The notes beneath the pieces are model-generated. The model did not search any database, had not been told where the DNA came from, and was given only the letters and a program-made list of their open reading frames with translations. Of a stretch of 64,000 nt of DNA, positions 11,757 through 22,493 are shown piece by piece. The stretch spans positions 19,039,501 to 19,103,500 of the forward strand of contig NC_089726.1 of NCBI RefSeq assembly GCF_035083965.1, written 5' to 3'. The translations under genes and the position numbers were made by a program. The stretch's first letter is position 1, and every line of letters begins with the position of its first letter. The DNA comes from Branchiostoma lanceolatum. Lineage: Eukaryota; Chordata; Leptocardii; Amphioxiformes; Branchiostomatidae.

Positions 11757-12953
11757 GTGGCATTGTCAGCGATGAAGGGTGATTTCGAAGGAGATGCCAG
11801 TGACGACAAGAAAGCACTTCTCACGGCGGCGAAGGATGATCTCAAAGAAGATGCCAGCGACGACAAGAAAGCAATTCTCAGGGCGATGAAGGATGATCTC
11901 AAAGATGATGCTAGTGACGACAAGAAAGCATCTCTCACGGCGGCGAAGGATGATCTTGAAGAAGATGCCAGTAAAAACGACAAGAGAGCATCTCTTACGG
12001 CCGCAAGAGGGCCATTGCTTGCCTTGGGAGCAACGGTTCTCTCCAGCATATCAGCGGAATTCATGGCCCTAAGTAGTGAGGGTGGAATCCCGCGGTTCCA
12101 ACTTCTGTTCCTTCTTAATTTGACCCAACTACTTGTAGTTCTAGTTTGCCTTGTAATCTTTCGTCCAAAACTAAAGGGCGAGAACAGACGACAGAACGGT
12201 TTATTGCTCTTGGAGGCGTTCATTAACAACATCGCGACCTCCCTGGTGTTTTTATCCTTCACCTTTGCTGCACCCGGCATCGCGTTCGGCATCATTCAAG
12301 GATCAATGCCGCTGTTTACGGCCTGTTTTGGGTTCGCGTTTCTAAAGGAAACAATCAGTGTCATACCGTGTTGTGGGATTTTAATCAGCGTTACGGGGAT
12401 GGTACTAGTTACGATTGGGATGGTGGACCAGGCTGTTAAAGCTACACTGGTAATGGTAGAGTCGATTCTCCTGCCACTGGCAGCTGGCTTCATGGGAGCA
12501 CCAGATATGGTTTTGATACGTGCCATCCAAAGGGATGTGTCCGGCTTCACTATGTTGTTCTACATACAAGTACTGGGAACCTTAGCCGCACTCACACTGA
12601 CTTTAACACTTGAGACCCCCGTATGGGTAATGTCGGCAGAGATAGCTGGGTTCGTAGCTGGGCTAGGCTTGTCCGAAGCTGTGGCCCTGTTGTTCATGAC
12701 AGCGGTACTTAAATTTGAGAAGGCAGCCATCGCTGTTGCACTGCGCACACTCGTGACACCGTTCTCAATCCTACTGGATTTCTTCATCTTGTCAAAGGTA
12801 CCAAATTTACTGAAATGGGTAGGTTTGTGTCTAGTAGTACTCGGTACAATAGTGCTTGCTGCCCATACTTACTGGACACATCGTCAGGACGAAAATCGTC
12901 GATACTTTCTGGAAAAGATGGGATTCTCTTCTTCAGAAAATGAAACCAAATAG
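11757..12953 (+). CDS. EamA/DMT-family transporter, SLC35G-like, copy 2 (ATG start probably at 11772)
   Basis: Full-length transporter with the same ten-helix, two-EamA-half layout as copy 1. The conserved start codon of copies 1 and 3 is GTG here (11757), with an in-frame TAG just upstream at 11745. The first usable ATG is 11772, giving about 393 aa and losing only MALSA. The N-terminus is expanded into four tandem 19-20-residue units of the DASDDKK type (one in copy 1), encoded by a 57-bp minisatellite. The membrane region is intact and closely similar to copies 1 and 3; the tail ends FSSSENETK. It lies in the left arm of the inverted repeat; copy 3 is its mirror partner. The transport substrate is unknown. 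Confidence 0.8.
   Translation: MALSAMKGDFEGDASDDKKALLTAAKDDLKEDASDDKKAILRAMKDDLKDDASDDKKASLTAAKDDLEEDASKNDKRASLTAARGPLLALGATVLSSISAEFMALSSEGGIPRFQLLFLLNLTQLLVVLVCLVIFRPKLKGENRRQNGLLLLEAFINNIATSLVFLSFTFAAPGIAFGIIQGSMPLFTACFGFAFLKETISVIPCCGILISVTGMVLVTIGMVDQAVKATLVMVESILLPLAAGFMGAPDMVLIRAIQRDVSGFTMLFYIQVLGTLAALTLTLTLETPVWVMSAEIAGFVAGLGLSEAVALLFMTAVLKFEKAAIAVALRTLVTPFSILLDFFILSKVPNLLKWVGLCLVVLGTIVLAAHTYWTHRQDENRRYFLEKMGFSSSENETK
11772..12002 (+). repeat. in-frame 57-bp minisatellite in transporter copy 2
   Basis: Four head-to-tail units of 19, 19, 19 and 20 codons, each reading roughly (M/A)KDDLxxDASDDKKAxLTA; the last unit has an extra residue and reads DASKNDKR. Unit length is a multiple of three, so copy-number change keeps the transporter frame. 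Confidence 0.9.
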
Positions 12954-13630
12954 TTTTACATCAACACCTAACAGAAACAAAACAAAACGATATAATTATG
13001 TATAGCGGAGTAGTAGTAGTAGACATTATTTATGATTAAGTGGTTTTCTTGTAGTGAGCCTCAGAATGTGTCTAAACTAGTTCTAAACGACCTACTCAAT
13101 TTAACATTAATGAAACAATGATTATACATAGTGGAAAATTATCATAACTTGATATCCTCTATGATGAAGTAATTTCTATCTAATGAAGCTCAGATTGTAG
13201 TCTAAACTAGCAACGATACACACTGAAAAGAAACAACTGTAATTTATAACCATCACAACTTTTAATGTGAATATTCAGACATTATTGCCAGTCATGTATC
13301 TTTGTGAAAATCTTCTTAGATATCATTGTGTGTAATGACATAAGTTCAAAGTCTCGTTACAGAAGCGTTGTCGTTATCAATATTGGTGGTGTGGTTTTTA
13401 TTTCTCAGTTTTATGGTGAACCTTATTAGTTACATGTGTTGACAGCCACTCCAGGAATATGGCAAGTCTACATGGATTTTTATTGTTCAGTTCTGTTACA
13501 TGTATTGGTGTATTGACAGATAGCAATATGGATGACGTGTATTGCCAATATAAGATGACAGAAATGTACCAATTAAGTTAAAGATGGTCTTTCTCGGAAA
13601 TTGCAAAAGTAACTTATCCTGACTAGTTAA

Positions 13631-15710
13631 CCCTCATCCGACCGACACATTTTTGGGACGAATCTGGCCGTATGGGGTCCAAACGGACCCCATTTTGCTT
13701 TGCCCCCTAAATATATTTCTGGTGGATCTTATTGTAGTTATTGTGAATATCCTGTTACAATAATCTATGGAGAACATTTTGACAAGTTTTGGTGTTGATG
13801 ATTAATGCTCATTGTCATAATTTATGCAGAAAATGAGGAGAACCCGCATTTTCCTTTAACCTTATCTAGACTGGTGGGGCTAAAAGTGCCCGCGCCAACT
13901 TTGACATCGTATAACTGCCAAATGACGTATGCTAAGATTACCAAACTTAGTGACTTTTCCTAAAATTTAGTTGGCAACAATTCCATGATAATAGTTTAAG
14001 TTTATCATTTTTCCTGTTGCCATGGCAACGGGTTTCTGACGGGCATTTTATACAAAAACAATGATATTTCTCAGGTTCTCTTGCTCAACCACAATAGTTT
14101 TCCAACCTGTATAACATCATATGTATTTAGATGTAACTTTCATAATTTATTATTCATAATTTATGCTAATTTGATTACGTAATCGCTCAAAATCCAAGAT
14201 GGCGGACAAGATGTTTATTTTAGGTATAAACAGACTTTTTGCCTTCAAATCCGTCACTACCTGGTATTTTCTTAACCAGAAACATTTAGATTAACGTTTC
14301 CAGTCTCTTTCTTTTGTGATTTGGGGTCATAAATGGAAAAAAATGTAATTTCAAAATTTCAAAATGGCCGATCCAAGATGGCGGATCCCAGGATGGCTAA
14401 CGACTCATGACGTCATTCTATGACGTCATTTTGGCATCATCGTAATCGCCATTGACGTTGTATGCCTTGGCATACCTTAAAATCAATAATACACTCTATT
14501 TTGTTTAATACCTTTCAATATTATGGGACTTCCCTATTTAGCCTATAAAATCACATCGATGACGTCATAATTACGTAATATTATGTCATAACGTCACAAA
14601 ATTTATAGAAATTATAAACCTTTACGTGAACATCACTCCTTGCTAATTTGGTGAGGATACATTTTACTGTTTGGGAGTTATGACGAATTTCTTTCTAAGG
14701 CCACAGCAAGTAAATTTTATGGATGACATCCTCCGCAGACTCCAAAATTAATGAGATAGGGCGAAAAAAAAACAAGACGGGCCAAAAAAACAAGATTCCT
14801 ATATTTTCAAATTTTGAGATCATAAGTCTTGTTAAACAAGAATTGAGGTGATGAAATATGATATCATTACCAACAGGTCTTTTATTCCTGTATTCAATCA
14901 ATGAGGTTTCATATCTAATGTAAAACCTCCTTGATTTAATGTAAACATGTCATTGTAGATGTGTATACATCTCAATAGACTAACTACAACAAATGCAGAA
15001 AAGAGCTTGTTGTACCGTCATCTGAAGCAACTACATTGGGAATTCATATGCGATGAAACACCTTGTGTATACAGCTCAATTAACTAGACCCCCCCCCCCC
15101 CGCATTATTTATATAATGTCCTTGCCAGAACAAATGCAGAAAACAGCTTGTTATTATACCATCATGGGCAGGAACTACACTGGGCATTCATATGCAATGA
15201 AACAACTTAGACTGTCAATGTTAAACTGTTCTTGAAGATGTGTATACAGCTCAATTAACTAGAACAAACGCAGAAAACAGCTTGTCATACCATCATGGGC
15301 AGGAACTACACTGGGTATTCATATGCAATGAAACACCTTAGACTGTCAACGTTTACGACATATTTGCCAATTTTTGGCATGTTGACCACCGTCGGAGGGC
15401 AATGAAATTTCTTGTTTTTTATTTCGAAATCAGGCGAAAATTAATGAGCGCGCTGATGTCATCCATAAAAATTACTTGCTGTGGCCTAATTACGTAATAA
15501 ACAATGCGAAATCATCTGGGGTCCGTTTGGACCCCAGCGGACAACACGCACACTTTAGAGTACAACTTCCGGTAAAAATTTCTCAGGAGTTGTAAGACAT
15601 GTACATGAACAAACTCATGGAAGTATTTTTTTCTCCAACGAAAAATGTTGATATAGCACACAGTAAAACACGCCTGGGGTCCAAACGGACCCCATACGGT
15701 CGGATGAGGG
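13631..15710. mobile_element. piggyBac-like non-autonomous element (2080 bp)
   Basis: The ends are inverted repeats CCCTCATCCGACCG / CGGTCGGATGAGGG, flanked on both sides by TTAA (13627-13630 and 15711-15714). The mirror site in the right arm (21812-21815) has a single TTAA between the same flanks. A further inverted motif, GGGGTCCAAACGGACCCC, lies inside each end and again near 15510. No transposase frame is present; the longest frames are about 68 codons. Internally, a segment with CAGAAAACAGCTTGT and CATTCATATGCAATGAAAC recurs three times between about 14990 and 15350. TTAA duplication with CC-starting termini is the piggyBac signature; family assignment rests on that. Confidence 0.85.
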
Positions 15711-16036
15711 TTAAATATGTGTACTTATAATTATTGACATATAGCAATATGGGTGACATCGTCAATGCAAGATGGCAAAAATGCACCAATTACGCTAAAG
15801 CTGTTTTTCATAGAAAATTGCAAAAGTATCATCCATGTTTGAAAATGTGCCTTGATTGAAATTTATAAGGCCTCTTAATCTACAAGGCCTCTTATAACAA
15901 AGGCTTGGTTTTGGTATTTATATTCATCACCATAACCCATTAATTCATTGACATTGTTTCCATGTATATCCATGTAATTGTTTGTCTGCAGTTAGCCTTC
16001 GGGCATGAAGCTTGCAATAAAGTTATATGAAGTTAT

Positions 16037-16910
16037 TTAAGTTGCCTTTACGTCCTCGTGTTTCCGGCCGTGACGCCGCGGGAGAATGTGTTTCCCCAGC
16101 GCAGTGAACGGCATCTCGACCCCGACGGAAAAGACAAAGGCTCCGGTGAAAATCCAAACGGAGAGTCCGGCGAAGAGTATAAACTGTCAAAGGCAAAAAT
16201 GTGAAAGAAGATGCAAATGAAAAGTTAAAATTTTCTATGGGACTCTTTTCTTCTATGTTCATGTGGTAGACCCATAGCTGACTTCATAAATAACCCTCTA
16301 CATATTCCTAATCATCTCCATGAAAAATGGAGATATAGTTTTTGGTGTGTCTGTGTGTCTGTGTGTGTGTCTGTGTCTGTGTGTTTCCGGACTACTATAA
16401 GCAGCATAACTCAAGACCCTATTGATGGATTACAATGAAATTTGGTATGTAGGCGGGTGTTGTGAAGCTAAAATTCAAAGTCAATTTTGGGCCCCCTGGT
16501 ATGTGACCTTGATACTGCAGCAGAACTTGATTTTTCCTATCTTTTGACCTGGACGCGCTATGGTCTTAATTTTTTGGTGGCAGATAGCTAGTTTGGTTTG
16601 CGTTCCTTTGTTTACTACTTCTAGTTTAGCTTCACATCTAATAATCCATGTATAAGTGACTGTCATATTCTCAATTGAAAATTAATTGTTATGTACCTAT
16701 TTTCAAAGTTCGAAATAAACAATAATGATAAAAGCAGTTACTAAAAATTCTGGAAATCTGTACTGACCCATGTGCATCCAGAGTAGAATATTGGGCCCCT
16801 GTAATGACCATAAAAGGCATACAGGACCAACGGATGCATAAGGTAGGCAACGTAGGACAGACGGCTTAACGGCAGCCAGACTTTCCAGGACAGGAACTCC
16901 GAGATGATAC
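16037..16910 (-). pseudogene. acyltransferase-3/NRF-6-like terminal exons, left-arm copy
   Basis: Two minus-strand exons in matching phase 0: 16768-16910, encoding GIISEFLSWKVWLPLSRLSY and HPLVLYAF-type sequence, and 16037-16183, encoding a final membrane helix, VEMPFTALGKHIL and a stop (TAA). The FLSWK...PLSRLSYVAYLMHP pattern and the closing FEMPF-like helix are typical of the C-terminal end of nose-resistant-to-fluoxetine (NRF-6) membrane acyltransferases. No upstream exons are found between here and the centre of the inverted repeat, so this copy looks truncated. Splice signals AG and GT are intact. Confidence 0.6.
16340..16386. repeat. GT-rich microsatellite
   Basis: An interrupted (GT)n / TCTGTG run. 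The mirror (CA)n run is at about 21143-21182 in the right arm. It is embedded in a dispersed repeat whose words (ACTCAAGACCCTATTGATGG) recall the stretch at 54540-54610. Confidence 0.8.
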
Positions 16911-17482
16911 CTATGCGGGTCGGAAAGATATCAGAATAGAGCAATGGGGGTTTGCACTCACGTGAATATGACGTAAGCACTATCTGCCATACTAGGTAGT
17001 TAAACACGGAAGAGACAAACCTATGAATATGCATATGTGTAATATAATAATGACATGACCGTAATTACCTGTAAGATTGAAACTAACATTCTAAATTAGT
17101 TTAACCATTATATATGGCGGATTATAAAGTAATTATTGTTGATACAAGAAAGGTACATATACTTCAATTGAGTGAAGACATCGTTTAGTACCCTATATGA
17201 ATCTGAAAAGTTGAAACATCTCGGCCTGAACTCGATCATGCTAGTCCTTTTACATGTAAATCAGCTCGGGAATTCCAGTCTGGATTTGACGGAAGCAATG
17301 CATTTACTGCGGGCCCGCTGTCGGGAGTTGAAATCCTGGTCAACGTTCCTGACTCTACAGATGCCCATCTAAACAACAAGAAAAGACCTCCATCCCGTGT
17401 TTTGATTGATGTCATTGCTAAGCAAAGGAGTCATGACCCGTACGTGATGCAACCGCGTAACAAGGACCGATGCCCTCCGAGC

Positions 17483-18064
17483 TTTTTCCTTTGCAATGCT
17501 CGTTCCCTGCTTAACAAGATGGACGAATTTTAAACAGTAGTTTCGGACAGTGGAGCCAACGTTGCGGTTGTCAGTGAAACCTGGATATCAAACAACCACA
17601 CAAGAGAACAAACTTATATGGACGGATTTACAGCGTTCTTGAAGAGCCGATCGGATCGACGCGGTGGAGGAGTAGCTGTATATGTGCGTAACAACATGCC
17701 TTCACGAGAACTCCAGGAAGTTGAAGTACCGGAAGAACTGGAATGTCTCTGGGTGTGGTTGCGCCCACACCGACTCCCTCGCAATGTAACATCACTCGCA
17801 GTCTGTGCCGTCTACATACCACCAGATTCACCACACCAAGACCTGCTCGTCGATCATCTCATCAGCACAACCGACGCTCTGCGGGTTAAGCATCCTAGTA
17901 TTGGGATTGTCATACTTGGGGACTTAAACCGGACCGATACGACCCGACTTTGCCAAGGTAACTCCTTACAGCAAGTTGTAGACCGGCCAACAAGAGGGAA
18001 TGCTGTGCTAGATGTTATCATTACTAACATCCACGCCCTGAATAATGCACCACTTGTAAAGGAA
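17483..18064 (+). pseudogene. retrotransposon endonuclease domain, disrupted
   Basis: Reads NARSLLNKMDEF, then a TAA at 17531, then in the same frame VVSETWIS, GGGVAVYVRN, YIPPDS, GDLN and VVDRPTRG, the ordered motifs of an APE-type endonuclease of LINE elements. The frame runs into the hairpin at 18042, after which the register to the RT part is lost. Confidence 0.8.
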
Positions 18065-18103
18065 AGGAAAGGAATCTCCTTTCCTTTACAAGTGGTGCAT
18101 TAT
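18042..18103. repeat. perfect 26-bp inverted repeat with 10-bp loop
   Basis: Bases 18042-18067 and 18078-18103 are exact reverse complements (ATAATGCACCACTTG... stem). They sit at the endonuclease-to-RT junction of the retrotransposon and duplicate endonuclease-frame sequence in inverted form. Confidence 0.95.
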
Positions 18104-18129
18104 ACAGGAAAAAACACTACGTAGACAAG

Positions 18130-19698
18130 ATGCAACAACTAAAGGTAGAGAACCCAGCCACCTGGTATAAGGAACTCAAAACCATGTGCAACATCGTTAA
18201 GCCACCCTGCGTTATCCACGTACCTGACGTCGATCCAACCGACCACAAAGCTGTTGCAGACGCGATCAACAAACACCTAGCAAGTATCTCACAACAATCC
18301 CCTCCAGTGTGTACCAGCCAGCTGCCAGCTTACCTGCCTGCACCGTCACCGCCACCACAGATCCAGCCCTGGGACATGTACGCGGAGCTGAGACGTGTCA
18401 AAGTCGGCAAAGCTGGAGGCCCGGATGGTATTGCACCCCGACTGGTTAGGATGTTTGCTTGCGAACTTGCCGAGCCCCTTACGGATATCCTCAACACGTC
18501 GCTGAAGGAAGGGGTAGTCCCCACTCAGTGGAAAGAAGCCGTGGTTGCCTCCATCCCCAAAGAACTCCCAGCAGTTATTGACAAGCTACGCCCTATATCT
18601 CTTACAGCGATATTCGCGAAGATTTGTGAGGGATTTGTCGCCAAGTGGGTGCTGTCGGACATTTGGAAGAATATCGACCAACGTCAATTCGGGGGTATAA
18701 AGAGAAGCTCAACTACACACTGTTTGGTCAACCTATTACACTTCTTGTTTGAAGGTGCAGAGAGAAGCAAGAACGTGGGAACCATTGTATTAACAGATTT
18801 CACTAAAGCGTTCGATATGGTTAACCACAAACAAGCCGTCAACAAACTCTTGAATATGGGAACGCGACCTTGCATTATACCCTGGATTGTTAATTTCCCC
18901 TCAGAAAGACGACAGCGTGTTAGATATGGAGATTCATTGTCAGACTGGCAAACTCTCACCACCGGAGTACCACAGGGTACAAAATTGGGTCCGATTATCT
19001 TTCTATGCATGGTTAACGACGCCTGTCTAGCACATGATGACCGGTGGAAGTATGTCGACGACCTGTCCCTTGGAGAGAACAGACATGTCCGGCAACAGTC
19101 GCACCTTCAAGAACAAGTGAACTCGTTAGACAAATGGTCCAAAGACACAGAGCTTAAACTCAATCCGAAGAAGTGTTTCACTTTCACTGTCTGTTTCCTG
19201 AAGACCCCACCCCCACCTCTGCAGATAGTCATTGATGGAAAACAGCTCAAAGCTGTAAACATTGTCAAAGTTTTGGGACTGTGGCTACAGTCAAATCTCA
19301 AGTGGGAAACACAAGTGTGCGAGATGACAAAAAAGGCAAGCAAGCGCATGTTCATGATTCGGAGGTGAAAAACGTTTGGCCTCCCACTGACTGACTTGGT
19401 TACAATATACTGTGGGTTCATCCGTCCAGTACTAGAGTGCTGTGTCCCTGTCTGGCATCACAGCTTAACAAGTCATCAAACGGCCGCCATTGAACGTGTA
19501 CAGAAACGGGCATGCCGCATTATTCTTGGGAGGGCCTACACAGACTATAACACAGCACTTAATATATGCGGTCTAGAGAAACTTGCCAGTAGAAGAGCCA
19601 ACCTGTGTGTGAAATTTGCAAACAACATCCGAGAGAACTGTAGAGTTAGTGCCCACTTCCAGGGGACAAACACACGGACGGTCACTCAGGAACTCTAG
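18130..19698 (+). pseudogene. retrotransposon reverse transcriptase, one internal stop
   Basis: One frame covers RT fingers and palm: KAGGPDGI, RPISLT, LTDFTKAFDMVNH, GVPQGTKLGP and the catalytic box YVDDL, then a thumb region. TGA at 19366 interrupts it after MIRR; the same frame continues through FGLPLTDL, YCGFIRPVLEC and VQKRACRIILG to a stop at 19698. Apart from that stop it is intact, so the insertion is fairly young. Confidence 0.85.
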
Positions 19699-19997
19699 TG
19701 GACTTACCCTGCCAGTCTGCCGGACGGTTAGATTTAGAAATAGCCTGGTGCCATCTATGTTGCGGCTTCTGAATGCTAGGAAATGAACGAATTGTCTATT
19801 TGATAAGCAAACGTATACAGAATAGACTAACTTAATGCTTTGAAATTGTTTTAATGTCATAGTAAGTGATTTTAAATGATTTGTGTAATGTCGGTGAAAA
19901 CAAAGTGCAATATGTACAGAGGGCACAATTCAGCCTGTGGCTGCAAAGCCTTTTTAAGAATAATAAACCATTTGATTGATTGATTGATTGATTGATT

Positions 19998-20310
19998 GGC
20001 AATCTGCTGGGTTATATACGCATGCTGTGTTGGATACGGAGGTAACAGTTTTTTAAACATTCAACAATTATTCCCTTCCCTCAGTGCCGAATCGGTGTGA
20101 AAAAAAGATACAGATCTAGAAATACAACCATTTATATTTTTGGGGCTTAGATCTCAAACGATCGTCTGTACCCGTAGTGCCTACATAATATGACCATGTC
20201 CTGAAATGTGATACCCCTCGTATATTTGCAATTTGACTGCGAGATTGGCTCCACCCCTGAGGCGTCGCAAAAAACTCATTCAATGTATCTTTATAAACTG
20301 AGCCCAGCGA
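19998..20310. other. unique spacer between retrotransposon tail and right arm
   Basis: About 310 bp with no counterpart in the left arm and no recognisable gene or repeat. It contains a GCGACGCC / GGGCTC-rich patch near 20250-20310, but I see no supported feature. Confidence 0.5.
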
Positions 20311-20615
20311 TTCAACTTTTCAGATTCATATAGGGTACTAAACGATGTCTTCACTCAATTGAAGTATATGTACCTTTCTTGTATCAACAATAATTACTTT
20401 ATAATCCGCCATATATAATGGTTAAACTAATTTAGAATGTTAGTTTCAATCTTACAGGTAATTACGGTCATGTCATTATTATATTACACATATGCATATT
20501 CATAGGTTTGTCTCTTCCGTGTTTAACTACCTAGTATGGCAGATAGTGCTTACGTCATATTCACGTGAGTGCAAACCCCCATTGCTCTATTCTGATATCT
20601 TTCCGACCCGCATAG

Positions 20616-21489
20616 GTATCATCTCGGAGTTCCTGTCCTGGAAAGTCTGGCTGCCGTTAAGCCGTCTGTCCTACGTTGCCTACCTTATGCATCCGTTGGT
20701 CCTGTATGCCTTTTATGGTCATTACAGGGGCCCAATATTCTACTCTGGATGCACATGGGTCAGTACAGATTTCCAGAATTTTTAGTAACTGCTTTTATTA
20801 TTATTGTTTATTTCGAACTTTGAAAATAGGTACATAACAATTAATTCACAATTGAGAATATGACAGTCACTTATACATGGATTATTAGATGTGAAGCTAA
20901 ACTAGAAGTAGTAAACAAAGGAACGCAAACCAAACTAGCTATCTGCCACCAAAAAATTAAGACCATAGCGCGTCCAGGTCAAAAGATAGGAAAAATCAAG
21001 TTCTGCTGCAGTATCAAGGTCACATACCAGGGGGCCCAAAATTGACTTTGAATTTTAGCTTCACAACACCCGCCTACATACCAAATTTCATTGTAATCCA
21101 TCAATAGGGTCTTGAGTTATGCTGCTTACAGTAGTCCGGAAACACACAGACACAGACACACACACAGACACACAGACACACCAAAAACTATATCTCCATT
21201 TTTCATGGAGATGATTAGGAATATGTAGAGGGTTATTTATGAAGTCAGCTATGGGTCTACCACATGAACATAGAAGAAAAGAGTCCCATAGAAAATTTTA
21301 ACTTTTCATTTGCATCTTCTTTCACATTTTTGCCTCTGACAGTTTATACTCTTCGCCGGACTCTCCGTTTGGATTTTCACCGGAGCCTTTGTCTTTTCCG
21401 TCGGGGTCGAGATGCCGTTCACTGCGCTGGGGAAACACATTCTCCCGCGGCGTCACGGCCGGAAACACGAGGACGTAAAGGCAACTTGA
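20616..21489 (+). pseudogene. acyltransferase-3/NRF-6-like terminal exons, right-arm copy
   Basis: Mirror of the left-arm copy: exon 20616-20758 and final exon 21343-21489 (stop TGA), joined in phase 0. The stop differs from the left arm (TGA versus TAA). Both copies point away from the centre of the inverted repeat and both lack upstream exons, as if the repeat axis lies inside the gene. An alternative is that the missing exons were lost in rearrangement or assembly. Confidence 0.6.
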
Positions 21490-22493
21490 ATAACTTCATA
21501 TAACTTTATTGCAAGCTTCATGCCCGAAGGCTAACTGCAGACAAACAATTACATGGATATACATGGAAACAATGTCAATGAATTAATGGGTTATGGTGAT
21601 GAATATAAATACCAAAACCAAGCCTTTGTTATAAGAGGCCTTGTAGATTAAGAGGCCTTATAAATTTCAATCAAGGCACATTTTCAAACATGGATGATAC
21701 TTTTGCAATTTTCTATGAAAAACAGCTTTAGCGTAATTGGTGCATTTTTGCCATCTTGCATTGACGATGTCACCCATATTGCTATATGTCAATAATTATA
21801 AGTACACATATTTAACTAGTCAGGATAAGTTACTTTTGCAATTTCCGAGAAAGACCATCTTTAACTTAATTGGTACATTTCTGTCATCTTATATTGGCAA
21901 TACACGTCATCCATATTGCTATCTGTCAATACACCAATACATGTAACAGAACTGAACAATAAAAATCCATGTAGACTTGCCATATTCCTGGAGTAGCTGT
22001 CAACACATGTAACTAATAAGGTTCACCATAAAACTGAGAAATAAAAACCACACCACCAATATTGATAACGACAACGCTTCTGTAACGACACTTTGAACTT
22101 ATGTCATTACACACAATGATATCTAAGAAGATTTTCACAAAGATACATGACTGGCAATAATGTCTGAATATTCACATTAAAAGTTGCGATGGTTATGAAT
22201 TACAGTTGATTCTTTTCAGTGTGTATCGTTGCTAGTTTAGACTACAATCTGAGCTTCATTAGATAGAAATTACTTCATCATAGAGGATATCAAGTTATGA
22301 TAATTTTCCACTATGTATAATCATTGTTTCATTAATGTTAAATTGAGTAGGTCGTTTAGAACTAGTTTAGACTTCATTCTGAGGCTCACTACAAGAAAAC
22401 CACTTAATCATAGATAATGTCAACTAAGGATAATTTCTCCACTATACATAATTATATCGTTTTGTTTGGTTTCTGTTAGGTGTTCTTGTAAAA

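Larger units (their letters stand above)
9057..17215 (+). repeat. large inverted repeat, left arm
   Basis: This arm pairs with 20311-26340 in reverse orientation. From 15711 to 17215 the pairing is collinear with a constant coordinate sum of 37526 and no net indel, and I saw only a handful of mismatches there. Farther out, around the transporter gene, divergence is clearly higher. The arm is longer than its partner mainly because of the 2.08-kb piggyBac-like insertion at 13631. The outer end lies inside the second direct unit, at AACCTATAAATC. Confidence 0.9.
17216..19997 (+). mobile_element. CR1/L2-group non-LTR retrotransposon, broken copy in inverted-repeat spacer
   Basis: The element begins exactly where the left arm loses its match and ends in a short (TTGA)n-type tail at about 19972-19997. 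It has an endonuclease-like frame followed by reverse transcriptase. Several in-frame stops (17531, 19366) and a 26-bp perfect hairpin at 18042-18103 between the two domains show it is inactive. The (TTGA)n tail in place of poly(A) and the RT type fit the CR1/L2/Jockey group; exact clade is not determined. Confidence 0.85.
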
